34,329 nucleotides of DNA from an uncultured Burkholderiales bacterium (lineage in GTDB: Bacteria > Pseudomonadota > Gammaproteobacteria > Burkholderiales > Thiobacillaceae), in assembly GCA_937925755.1 (NCBI GenBank), contig CALAMX010000028.1, positions 1 to 34,329 of the forward strand, written 5' to 3'. Below the pieces are notes generated by a model. The model was not told where the DNA came from and did no database searches. It saw nothing but the letters and a program-made list of their open reading frames with translations. The position numbers and the translations under genes were made by a program. Below, piece after piece: positions 14,712 through 24,688 of the stretch (positions are counted from its first letter, which is position 1; each line of letters starts with the position of its first letter).

Positions 14712-15443
14712 TTAGATACCAATCGTTACATTCTTGTGGAACTTCTGGGCGACCGCGGCCAAGCGATGCGCCTGCCGGGTGGGCTCCGGTAGCCGATAGC
14801 GTGTCGTGCAGGCGAGCGTCAGACGCAAGGCCGTCGGCAGTGATACTCGGTGGCCGACCGAGACATAGACCGGCTTGACGAGGCTGCGCGTGCGCAGCAC
14901 TGCACCGATGACCTCCCCGTCATCCAGCAGCGGCGCCCAGCCCCCTTTCTCCAGCGGTGGCTCGGTATGACGGCCTGTCAGGCGGCTCTTGGCCACGCCG
15001 ATGGCGGGCGCGTTAAGCAGCACGCCCAGATGGCAGGCGAGACCAAAACGGCGCGGGTGGGCCAGTCCCTGGCCATCACACAAATAGAGGTCGGGCCGGA
15101 TGTTTAGCCGCTCGATGGCGGCGAGCACGGCGGGCAGTTCACGGAACGAGAGCAAACCAGGCACATAAGGGAAGGTCGTGGGCTGACACGCAACGGCTTG
15201 GTCTACGACCCGCAGCGCCGGATAGCTCAACACCACGACGGCGGCACAAGTGACGCGGCCATGCGCCCCAAAGCCCACGTCCACGCCGGCGACATGCTGC
15301 AGGACAGGCAGCCGGTCGGTCGTCTCTACCCGCTCGCGCAATCGGTCTTGGATCACTGCTGCTTCTGCTGGCGTGACCACCCAAGGGTGCGGCCAGCGAT
15401 CCTCAGACTGCACGCCCACCGCCGCGGGTTCGCTCCCGTTCAA
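14712..15443 (-). CDS. nfi: Endonuclease V (deoxyinosine repair)
   Basis: 243 residues. It carries the family motifs VAGVDVGF (first catalytic Asp), [13 protein letters not shown], and [18 protein letters not shown] (DGQG with the second Asp). The enzyme nicks DNA near deoxyinosine; the related human protein cuts inosine-containing RNA. The predicted start is TTG at 15443, with AGGG 7-8 nt upstream. GTG codons a few residues inside are alternatives, and the real start could make it nearer the usual 220-230. It sits 75 bp after rtcB on the same strand, possibly in one transcript with archease and rtcB. Confidence 0.93.
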   Translation of the reverse strand: MNGSEPAAVGVQSEDRWPHPWVVTPAEAAVIQDRLRERVETTDRLPVLQHVAGVDVGFGAHGRVTCAAVVVLSYPALRVVDQAVACQPTTFPYVPGLLSFRELPAVLAAIERLNIRPDLYLCDGQGLAHPRRFGLACHLGVLLNAPAIGVAKSRLTGRHTEPPLEKGGWAPLLDDGEVIGAVLRTRSLVKPVYVSVGHRVSLPTALRLTLACTTRYRLPEPTRQAHRLAAVAQKFHKNVTIGI

Positions 15444-15518
15444 TTGAATCCCTGTTCTCGAAGATCGACTGCGCTTGGGTCTCGCGCCTCCCCCGCGCGG
15501 TCACGCAGGCAGAACTGG

Positions 15519-16952
15519 CTAGCCTTTGATACATACCTTGGGCCGCAGGAATGCGACGCGCCGAGCCAGCCCTGCCTTCTCGGTGGCCTCGGCGACGAGA
15601 TCGACGTCCTTGTAGGCCCCCGGCGCCTCCTCGGCGGCGCCGCGCAGCGACTTGGTGCGGATGAGGATGCCACGGTCACGCAATTCGTCGATCAGCTCAC
15701 GCCCGTGCCAATGCTTGAGCGCCTGTTTGCGGCTCATCGCTCGGCCGGCACCGTGGCTGGCCGAAGACCAGGCCTTCTGCTCGCTCTCGGTCGTACCAGC
15801 CAGGACATAAGAGCCGGTGCCCATGCTGCCGCCGATGATCACCGGTTGGCCAACGGCGCGGTATTCCGGTGGTAGTGCCGGGTGCCCCGGTCCTAGCGCC
15901 CGTGTGGCCCCCTTGCGGTGCACGTAGAGCATCCGCTCACGGCCCTGCCAGCGGTGTCGCTCCAGTTTGCAGGTATTGTGCGACACGTCGTAAAGCGTGG
16001 TCAGACGCGCCCCGGGGATCACGCTGGCGAAGGATGCGCGTGTCAGATGAGTGAGGATCTGACGGTTGGCCAGGGCTACATTGATGGCGGCGTTCATGGC
16101 ACCCAGGTATTCCTGCCCCTCGGGCGATTGGATCGGCGCGCAGGCGAGTTCCCGATCGGGCAGTTGTATGCCCAGCCGGCTGGCCGCCTTGGCCAGGCTG
16201 ACCAGGTAATCGGTGCCGATCTGGTGGCCCAGGCCACGCGAGCCGCAGTGGATGGACACCACGATCTGCCCCTCGTGTAGCCCGAAGGCGCGCGCGGCCT
16301 CGGCATCGTAGATGCGCTCCACGACCTGTACTTCCAGGTAGTGGTTGCCCGAGCCGAGGGTGCCCATCTCGCCGCGCTGGCGCTTCTTGGCCAGCTCCGA
16401 GACATTACCGGGTACCGCCCCTGCCATGCGCCCATGTTCCTCGATGAAATCGAGGTCGGCCTGTGTGCCATAACCGTGCTTGACCGCCCATTGCGCCCCC
16501 TCCAGCATGATCTGGTCGAGCTCGTGGGTGGAGAGCTTGAGATTGCCCTCCTCCCCAACCCCGGCAGGGATATCGCGAAACAGCGCGTCGGCGAGCTGGG
16601 GAAAGAAATCCACGGCGTCTTTGAGGTCGAGGTTGCTGCGCAGGCAACGGATGCCGCAGGAGATGTCGAAGCCCACCCCACCGGCGGAGATGATGCCGCC
16701 CTCTTCCGGGTCGAAGGCCGCCACCCCGCCGATGGGAAAGCCATAACCCCAGTGCGCGTCCGGCATGGTCATCGCCGGTCCGACCAGCCCCGGCAACCGT
16801 GCTACATTCGTGATCTGGGTGAGCACCATCTCGTCCATGGACGCGAGCAGTGGTGCGCTGCCGTAGAGCCGGACCTCGGCTCGCGTCTCGCCCTCACCCC
16901 TCTTAACGGTGTAGCACCATGGATCGATCTGCTTGAGCCGAGTCATGTCCAC
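15519..16952 (-). CDS. rtcB: RtcB, RNA-splicing ligase (long, archaeal-type)
   Basis: 477 residues, close to archaeal RtcB (about 480) and longer than the E. coli form (408). It ligates 2',3'-cyclic phosphate or 3'-phosphate RNA ends to 5'-OH ends, using GTP and Mn2+. Metal and catalytic residues are present: D96 and C99 in GVGFDISCG, H204 in GSGNHYLEV, H235 in SIHCGSRGLGHQ, H325 in DVSHNTCKL, and H400 in SASHGAGRAMS, the histidine that takes GMP. The start is GTG at 16952 with GGAGG at good spacing; ATG at 16946 is an alternative. It lies 31 bp after archease, its known activator. Confidence 0.96.
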   Translation of the reverse strand: MDMTRLKQIDPWCYTVKRGEGETRAEVRLYGSAPLLASMDEMVLTQITNVARLPGLVGPAMTMPDAHWGYGFPIGGVAAFDPEEGGIISAGGVGFDISCGIRCLRSNLDLKDAVDFFPQLADALFRDIPAGVGEEGNLKLSTHELDQIMLEGAQWAVKHGYGTQADLDFIEEHGRMAGAVPGNVSELAKKRQRGEMGTLGSGNHYLEVQVVERIYDAEAARAFGLHEGQIVVSIHCGSRGLGHQIGTDYLVSLAKAASRLGIQLPDRELACAPIQSPEGQEYLGAMNAAINVALANRQILTHLTRASFASVIPGARLTTLYDVSHNTCKLERHRWQGRERMLYVHRKGATRALGPGHPALPPEYRAVGQPVIIGGSMGTGSYVLAGTTESEQKAWSSASHGAGRAMSRKQALKHWHGRELIDELRDRGILIRTKSLRGAAEEAPGAYKDVDLVAEATEKAGLARRVAFLRPKVCIKG

Positions 16953-16983
16953 GGTCCACCTCCGGATCCCTGATTCCTACCCT

Positions 16984-17397
16984 CTACACATCCACCACGC
17001 AGCGCACCCGCCAGCCCTTATCGCCCGGTTCGACCTTGAGCTGGGTCAACGTCGCCCCCTTGACCTCGGTGCCGCGTACGACCCCCGGCCGCCAGGGCAT
17101 GCCCCAGGCCTCGCCCTGCCAATGGTTACCCTCTCGCCGCAGATCATAGGCGCAAAAGACTAGGCCATGCACACGCGCCTGAGCAAGCAACTGATTGAGC
17201 CAGGTGATGAGCGCCAGTTCCACGTCTGACTCGTCGAAGGCCACGCTCACGCGGCGCTCCGGGATGATGGTGGACGGCTCGGCCATGACGGCGAACATGG
17301 CGAGCGCCGCGTTGACGAAGGCCTCCTCCAGGGTCTTTCCCTCGGCCTCGATGCCGATGTCGGCCTCGTGGTCGAAATAACGGTAATCGGCGGTCAT
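16984..17397 (-). CDS. Archease, RtcB activator
   Basis: 137-residue archease-family protein: YFDHEADIGIEAEG at the start with the conserved acidic residues, and an ending VEPGDKGWRVRCVVDV typical of the metal-binding C-terminus. Archease speeds guanylylation of RtcB and allows multiple turnover. It is the first gene of the probable archease-rtcB-nfi-EAL/GGDEF transcript, with 31 bp to rtcB. It is divergent from prfB with 60 bp between start codons, so the two promoters must overlap or adjoin. Confidence 0.92.
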   Translation of the reverse strand: MTADYRYFDHEADIGIEAEGKTLEEAFVNAALAMFAVMAEPSTIIPERRVSVAFDESDVELALITWLNQLLAQARVHGLVFCAYDLRREGNHWQGEAWGMPWRPGVVRGTEVKGATLTQLKVEPGDKGWRVRCVVDV

Positions 17398-17416
17398 GGC
17401 GATGGGCTTGGGTGAC

Positions 17417-17422
17417 TATAAT
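17417..17422 (+). promoter_or_regulatory. Candidate -10 of the prfB promoter
   Basis: TATAAT, a perfect -10 hexamer, lies 35 bp before the prfB ATG in the 60-bp gap to divergent archease. No strong -35 was seen at 16-18 bp upstream. Confidence 0.5.
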
Positions 17423-17457
17423 GTCGAGTTTACCGTGACATTGATCAGGATAGACCG

Positions 17458-18545
17458 ATGGAAGCCGAACGCCTAAATCAGATTGAGCAGTCTCTTGCCG
17501 ACTTGGCGCGCCGCACCCAGGACTTAAGGGGGTATCTTTGACTACCCTGGCAAACGCGACCGGCTCGACGAGCTCATCCGCATCACGGAAGACCCTGCCC
17601 TCTGGGATGACCCCAAGCGTGCCCAGGAGATCGGCCGTGAGCGCAAGGCCCTGGAGGCCGTGGTCCATAGCCTGGAGTCGATAGACCAGGACCTCGCCGC
17701 GGCGCGCGAGCTGTTCGAACTCGCCCGCGCGGAAGAAGACGATGCCACCCTGGAGGCGGTGGCGGCCGACGTGGCAGCCCTTGGCGCGCGCGTCGCCGAG
17801 CTGGAGTTCCGCCGCATGTTCTCCGGCCCCATGGACGCGCGCCCCTGCTTCATCGAGATCAACGCCGGCGCCGGCGGCACCGAGGCGCAGGACTGGGCCG
17901 GCATGCTCGAGCGCATGTACCTGCGCTACTGCGAGCGCAAGGGCTTCAAGACCGAGGTGCTGGAAGAGTCCGAGGGCGAGGTCGCCGGCATCAAGAGCGC
18001 CACCATCCGCGTGGACGGCGAATACGCCTATGGCTATCTACGCACCGAAACCGGCGTGCACCGCTTGGTGCGCAAATCGCCTTTTGACGCCAACGCCCGC
18101 CGGCACACCTCCTTCGCCAGCGTCTTCGTTTATCCGGAGGTGGACGACTCCATCGAGATCGACATCAACCCGGCCGACGTGCGGGTGGACACCTACCGCG
18201 CGAGCGGCGCCGGCGGCCAGCACGTCAACAAGACCGACAGCGCGGTGCGGCTCACCCATATCCCCACCGGTATCGTCGTGCAGTGCCAGAACGACCGCTC
18301 ACAGCACCGCAACCGCGAGGAGGCCTGGAACCTGCTGCGCGCCCGACTCTACGAATTGGAGCTGAGAAAACGTCAGGCCGAGCAGCAGAAGCTGGAGGAG
18401 AGCAAGACCGACATCGGCTGGGGCCACCAGATCCGCTCCTACGTGCTGGACCAGTCGCGCATCAAGGATCTGCGTACCGGCTACGAGGTGGGCAACACCC
18501 AGGCGGTGCTCGACGGGGACCTGGACGGCTTCATCGAGGCGAGCC

Positions 18546-18562
<17 letters not shown>
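17458..18562 (+). CDS. prfB: Peptide chain release factor 2, with programmed +1 frameshift
   Basis: Coding sequence is 17458-17538 joined to 17540-18562, 367 residues. The first frame ends LRGYL followed by an in-frame TGA (17539-17541). The slippery site CTT TGA C is preceded by the internal Shine-Dalgarno-like AGGGGG, as in E. coli. Shifting +1 continues [12 protein letters not shown]. This autoregulates RF2: low RF2 favours the frameshift. The protein has the stop-codon-reading tripeptide SPF (RKSPFDAN) and GGQ (GAGGQHVN), which triggers hydrolysis at UAA and UGA. The 3' end overlaps that of convergent recQ by 17 bp. Confidence 0.97.
17527..17542 (+). promoter_or_regulatory. RF2 programmed frameshift signal
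   Basis: The elements AGGGGG (17527-17532), TAT, CTT and TGAC (17536-17542) are in the canonical order and spacing. The Shine-Dalgarno-like stretch pairs with the ribosome and pushes the CTT tRNA to UUU when UGA decoding is slow. Confidence 0.95.
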
Positions 18563-20372
<1,810 letters not shown>

Positions 20373-20414
20373 GGCGTGGGCTTCTGCACGATACCTTCGG
20401 TTGTGGCACGGGCC

Positions 20415-20420
20415 TATAAT
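20415..20420 (+). promoter_or_regulatory. Candidate -10 of the toxin-antitoxin operon
   Basis: TATAAT lies 29 bp before the antitoxin ATG, in the 77-bp gap to divergent recQ. Antitoxins of this type usually bind at such a place to repress their own operon. No clear palindrome was identified. Confidence 0.45.
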
Positions 20421-20449
20421 CGTGTCACATTATCCCCCGAGTCACCGTC

Positions 20450-20680
20450 ATGAAGGAACTCACCATCCGTGAAGCACGCGCGGGGCTGTCACATCCCGAG
20501 CGCATGTTCGCCGACGCCGACGAGATCCTGGTGGTGCGGCGCGGCCAGCCTGTTGCCCGTATCCTGCCTGTGGCGCCCAGGCGCCGTCTGGGCGCGCTCA
20601 GGCAATTCCTGCTGCAACAACCGCTGCAACCCGTGACGAGCGAGACGCTGCTCAAGGAGGAGCGCGAGGAGCGCGCGTGA
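20450..20680 (+). CDS. Phd/YefM-type antitoxin
   Basis: 76 residues. The N-terminal half (MKELTIREARAGLS ... DADEILVVRRGQPVARILP) is the Phd/YefM DNA-binding fold, with the RRGQPVARI strand typical of the family. The C-terminal 30 residues are charged and would wrap around the toxin. It overlaps the PIN gene by 4 bp (GTGA), the usual coupled arrangement. It should neutralise the toxin and repress the pair. Confidence 0.88.
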   Translation: MKELTIREARAGLSHPERMFADADEILVVRRGQPVARILPVAPRRRLGALRQFLLQQPLQPVTSETLLKEEREERA

Positions 20681-21117
20681 ACGCCTATATCGACACCAGC
20701 GCCCTGGCCAAGTGCTATGTGCGTGAGGCGCGCTCCTTCGACGTCCTGGCCTGGGCAGAATCCGCAGCGCCCGTGGCCATCAGCGGCCTGACCCTGGTCG
20801 AGCTGCGTTGCCTGCTGGCGCGCCGCCGCCGCGCCGGTCAGATCGACCGCAGCACAGAGCGCCGCGCCCTGGCCGAGTTCGAGCTCGACCTGGTGTCGCG
20901 AAACTGGATCCTTTATCCTGACTGGACCGGCTTGTACGACGCCGCGCGTCAGCTGATCGACCTCGTCCCCGAGGTGGCGTTGCACACCTTTGACGCCCTG
21001 CATCTGGCCTGTGCGCGCCACTACGGCTGCCAACTGCTCGCCACCGCCGACCGCCTCCAATCCGAGGCGGCCCAGGCGCTCGGAATCCATGTCCTGACCT
21101 TTCACACCACAGCCTGA
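20677..21117 (+). CDS. PIN-domain ribonuclease toxin (VapC-like)
   Basis: 146 residues with a complete PIN active site: D6 (YIDTSAL), E42 (LVELRCLL), D106 (HTFDALHLA) and D125 (TADRLQ). VapC toxins are Mg2+-dependent RNases that often cut tRNA or rRNA. The start is GTG at 20677, overlapping the antitoxin stop. The stop lies only 4 bp before the lysS ATG. Pairing with a Phd-type rather than AbrB-type antitoxin is common. The target cannot be read from sequence. Confidence 0.9.
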   Translation: MNAYIDTSALAKCYVREARSFDVLAWAESAAPVAISGLTLVELRCLLARRRRAGQIDRSTERRALAEFELDLVSRNWILYPDWTGLYDAARQLIDLVPEVALHTFDALHLACARHYGCQLLATADRLQSEAAQALGIHVLTFHTTA

Positions 21118-21121
21118 TACG

Positions 21122-22627
21122 ATGTCCCAACCCACACCCAACGACCACCGAGACGACAACGCCATCATCGCCGAGCGCCGCGCCAAGCTGGCCGAGCTTC
21201 GTAAACAAGGACCCGCCTTCCCCAACGACTTCGAGCGCCGCGACCTGGCCGGTGACCTGCACGCGGCCTTCGGCCACAAGGACAAGGCGGAACTGGAGGC
21301 CGCCGCCATCCCGGTGCAGATCGCCGGACGCATGATGTTGAAGCGGGTGATGGGCAAGGTGAGCTTCGCCACCCTGCAGGACATGAGCGGCCGCATCCAG
21401 ATCTACGTCGCCACCGACAGCGTCGGGGCCAACGTCTACGAGGCCTTCAAGCACTGGGACCTGGGCGACATCCTGGGGGTGGCCGGCACCCTGTTCAAGA
21501 CCAAGACGGGCGAGCTCACCGTGCACGCCACCAGCGTGCGCCTGCTGGTGAAGTCGCTGCGGCCCCTGCCGGAGAAGTTCCATGGGCTCACCGACACCGA
21601 GCAGAAGTACCGGCAGCGCTACCTCGACCTCATCACCAACGAGGTTACCCGCCAGACCTTCATCCGCCGCTCGCGCATCGTGCAGGCCCTACGCGAGTTC
21701 ATGACCGGCAAGGGCTTCCTGGAGGTGGAGACGCCCATGATGCAGCCCATCCCCGGCGGCGCCACGGCCAGGCCCTTCGTCACCTACCACAACGCGCTGG
21801 ACATGCCACTGTATCTGCGCATCGCCCCGGAGCTCTATCTCAAGCGCCTGGTGGTGGGTGGCTTCGAGAAGGTGTTCGAGATCAATCGCAACTTCCGCAA
21901 CGAGGGCATCTCCACCCGGCACAACCCCGAGTTCACCATGATGGAGTTCTACGAGGCCTATCGGGATTACACCGACCTCATGGACTTCGTCGAGGAGATG
22001 CTGCGTTTCGTCAGCCACGCGGTCCTCGGCCACACCGCCCTCACCTACCAGGGTCAGCGCATCAACCTGGCGCAGCCCTTCGCCCGCTTGACCATCCTCG
22101 AGGCCACGCGGCTGTACAACCAGGACTTGCAGGACGCCCCGCTCGACGACCCCGACTTCCTGCGCGCTGAGATGAAGCGGCGCGGCATCGCCTATCGCGA
22201 AAGCGACGGCGTAGGAGGGTTGCAGCTTACGCTGTTCGAGGCGACCACCGAGCACCAGCTCATCCAGCCCACCTACATCATCGACTATCCGGCCGAGGTC
22301 TCGCCCCTGGCACGTGCCAGCGACAGCAACCCCGCCATTACCGAGCGCTTCGAGCTGTACATCGCCGGGCGCGAGATCGCCAACGGCTTTTCCGAGCTCA
22401 ACGACCCGGAGGACCAGGCCGAGCGCTTCATGGCCCAGGTGCGCGCCAAGGAGGCGGGCGACGAAGAGGCCATGTATTACGACGCCGATTACATCCGCGC
22501 GTTGGAGTATGGGTTGCCGCCCACCGGCGGCTGCGGCATTGGTATCGACCGCCTGGTGATGCTGCTCACCGACGCGGCCAGCATCCGCGACGTCATCCTC
22601 TTCCCGCTCCTGCGGCCGAGTGATTGA
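21122..22627 (+). CDS. lysS: Lysyl-tRNA synthetase, class II
   Basis: 501 residues. An N-terminal OB-fold anticodon-binding domain (about 55-165) is followed by the class II catalytic domain. The class II motifs are visible: motif 1 near [16 protein letters not shown], motif 2 [22 protein letters not shown], motif 3 [12 protein letters not shown]. It charges tRNA-Lys. No Shine-Dalgarno sequence stands ahead of the ATG, and the gene begins 4 bp after the PIN toxin stop. Translation may therefore be coupled to the toxin-antitoxin transcript, unless a promoter lies inside the toxin gene. Confidence 0.97.
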   Translation: MSQPTPNDHRDDNAIIAERRAKLAELRKQGPAFPNDFERRDLAGDLHAAFGHKDKAELEAAAIPVQIAGRMMLKRVMGKVSFATLQDMSGRIQIYVATDSVGANVYEAFKHWDLGDILGVAGTLFKTKTGELTVHATSVRLLVKSLRPLPEKFHGLTDTEQKYRQRYLDLITNEVTRQTFIRRSRIVQALREFMTGKGFLEVETPMMQPIPGGATARPFVTYHNALDMPLYLRIAPELYLKRLVVGGFEKVFEINRNFRNEGISTRHNPEFTMMEFYEAYRDYTDLMDFVEEMLRFVSHAVLGHTALTYQGQRINLAQPFARLTILEATRLYNQDLQDAPLDDPDFLRAEMKRRGIAYRESDGVGGLQLTLFEATTEHQLIQPTYIIDYPAEVSPLARASDSNPAITERFELYIAGREIANGFSELNDPEDQAERFMAQVRAKEAGDEEAMYYDADYIRALEYGLPPTGGCGIGIDRLVMLLTDAASIRDVILFPLLRPSD

Positions 22628-22653
22628 ACCGTGTCGTGCCTTAGGCGGTGCCG

Positions 22654-23589
22654 ATGAATTCAGGCCCCCTACTCGACGATTCTCCGCGTTCCCCCTTCGA
22701 TCGGGCGCTGGCTCAGATCGAGGGCGTCGTCCTTGGCAAGCCGCGGCAGATCCGCCTGGCGCTCGCTTGCCTGCTGGCGCGCGGCCACCTGCTCATCGAG
22801 GACCTGCCCGGTGTGGGCAAGACCACCCTGGCGCATGCCCTCGCCCATACCCTGGGCCTGGAATTCACCCGCCTGCAGTTCACCAGCGATCTGCTGCCCA
22901 GTGACATCCTCGGCTACTCGGTCTTCGAGCAGGCGAGCGGCACCTTCCGCTTCCACCCTGGTCCCATCTTCGCCCAGGTGGTGCTGGCCGACGAGATCAA
23001 CCGCGCCACCCCCAAGGCGCAGAGCGCCTTGCTGGAGGCCATGGAAGAGGGCCAGGTGAGCCTGGAGGGGGTCAGCCGGCGGCTGCCGGAGCCCTTCTTC
23101 GTGCTCGCCACGCAGAACCCTTTCACCCAGGCGGGGGTCTATCCCCTGCCCGAGTCACAGCTCGACCGCTTCCTCATGCGCCTGTCCCTGGGCTACCCCG
23201 ACCGGAGCGCGGAGCGGGCGCTTTTGGCCGGCGAAAACCGCCGCCCCCAGTCCCTTGCCCCGGTGCTCACCGCGGCCGAGCTGATCGCGGCGCAGGCCTG
23301 CGTCGATCAGGTGCATCTGGCACCGGCCCTGCTCGACTACCTACAGGCCCTGATCGAACACACCCGCACGGCGGGGCGTTTCCTGCATGGTCTCTCGCCA
23401 CGCGCCGGACTGGCGCTGGCTCGCTCGGCGCGTGCCTGGGCCTGGCTGCACGGCCGCGACTACGTCATTCCCGAGGACGTGCAGGCCGTCTTCCCCTTCG
23501 TCGCCGGGCATCGCCTACAAGATGCGGAGGGGGTGAGCAGTGGCGATGCTGCTGCCCAGGCCGTGCTGGCGGCCGTGGCGATCCCCTGA
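22654..23589 (+). CDS. MoxR-family AAA+ ATPase
   Basis: 311 residues from the ATG at 22654 (GTG at 22648 is possible). Walker A is DLPGVGKTTL, Walker B is VLADEINRATPKAQSALLEAMEE, and sensor 1 is ATQNPFTQAGVYPLPESQLDRF, all typical of MoxR. These ATPases act as chaperones for partners such as DUF58/von Willebrand proteins. The DUF58 gene follows, which marks this as the MoxR-DUF58-transglutaminase module and not NorQ, despite the norCB genes elsewhere in the window. Confidence 0.93.
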   Translation: MNSGPLLDDSPRSPFDRALAQIEGVVLGKPRQIRLALACLLARGHLLIEDLPGVGKTTLAHALAHTLGLEFTRLQFTSDLLPSDILGYSVFEQASGTFRFHPGPIFAQVVLADEINRATPKAQSALLEAMEEGQVSLEGVSRRLPEPFFVLATQNPFTQAGVYPLPESQLDRFLMRLSLGYPDRSAERALLAGENRRPQSLAPVLTAAELIAAQACVDQVHLAPALLDYLQALIEHTRTAGRFLHGLSPRAGLALARSARAWAWLHGRDYVIPEDVQAVFPFVAGHRLQDAEGVSSGDAAAQAVLAAVAIP

Positions 23590-23643
23590 TGGCGGGGTGA
23601 CCCGTGCGCAACCACGCCGCCAGTGAGTGAGGCGCCGACTTCC

Positions 23644-24642
23644 ATGCCACGTCTGTCCGGGTTCAGCCCCCCGTCCTCCACCATCCGCTCCCGCCTGCTC
23701 GACCTGCCCGTGCGCAACCGCCTCATGCGCCGACTGTTCGGCCTGCGCGGCGCCGATGCCCTGCCCTTCCGGCTCACAGCGCGGCGGGTCTACATCCTGC
23801 CCTCGCGGGCAGGGCTCGCCTTCCTCGGTCTGCTGGCCGGCATGCTGCTCGGCTCGATCAACTACGCGCTGACCATGGGTTATCTCTTCACCTTCCTCCT
23901 GCTGGGTCTGTTGAGCGCCACCCTCTTCGCCACCTGGCGCAACCTGATCGGGCTCACCGTCCAGGCGATCGACAGCGAACCGGCCTTTGTTGGGGCGACA
24001 CTCCGCTTCGTCATCCGACTGGCCGATAGCGAGGGCAGGTCGCGCCACTCGATCGGGCTTGCCGTCTCCGGCGCAGACCCCATCTTCACCGCGATCGCCG
24101 CCTCCGGCCAAACCCACGTGCGCCTCGACTGTCCAGCACAGCGGCGCGGTCGCCAGCCTCTGGGGGTGGTGCGCATCTATAGCGAGTATCCCTTGGGGCT
24201 GTTCCACGCCTGGGCCCTGTTCGAACCCGAGATCGCCGGCATCGTCTGGCCGCGCCCAGTCGGCCCCCATCCCTTGCCGAGCGAGGCCGGGGAGAAGGCC
24301 GGCAGCGAGGGGATGCGCCGGCGCGGAGCGGAAGATTTCGCGGGGCTCGGTGCGTACACGCCAGGCGATCCACCCTCGCGCATCGCCTGGAAGACGCTGG
24401 CCCGGCATGCCGAGCCCTTGGTCAAACGCTTTGAGTCGCCTCAGGGCAGCGAGCTATGGCTCGATTGGGCCGCTTTGGGCGGCCTCGACCCCGAGGCACG
24501 TCTGTCACAGCTCGTTGCCTGGGTGTTGGCGGCGGAGCGCGCCGCTCGCCCTTATGGCCTGCGTCTGCCTACCCAGACCCTACCCATCGGCCTGGGGCTC
24601 GCGCATCGCAACCGCTGCCTCACGGCGCTGGCACTCGTCTGA
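23644..24642 (+). CDS. DUF58 membrane protein
   Basis: 332 residues from ATG 23644 (a GTG at 23623 would add 7). Two transmembrane helices (about residues 45-90) are followed by a domain with the DUF58 signature, GLGAYTPGDPPSRIAWKTLARH, then VKRFE. The fold resembles a von Willebrand A domain. Function is poorly known; it is nearly always found with MoxR and the transglutaminase protein that flank it here. It probably acts in envelope protein maturation or stress. Confidence 0.9.
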   Translation: MPRLSGFSPPSSTIRSRLLDLPVRNRLMRRLFGLRGADALPFRLTARRVYILPSRAGLAFLGLLAGMLLGSINYALTMGYLFTFLLLGLLSATLFATWRNLIGLTVQAIDSEPAFVGATLRFVIRLADSEGRSRHSIGLAVSGADPIFTAIAASGQTHVRLDCPAQRRGRQPLGVVRIYSEYPLGLFHAWALFEPEIAGIVWPRPVGPHPLPSEAGEKAGSEGMRRRGAEDFAGLGAYTPGDPPSRIAWKTLARHAEPLVKRFESPQGSELWLDWAALGGLDPEARLSQLVAWVLAAERAARPYGLRLPTQTLPIGLGLAHRNRCLTALALV

Positions 24643-24688
24643 GGTCGTGAAGGTGAGGATCGGTGTCAGGTTGTAGAGGGCTGTGGCG

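Noticed and set aside
22654..23589. norQ for NorB activation
   Set aside because: The MoxR protein is followed by DUF58 and transglutaminase genes, far from norCB, and no norD is present.
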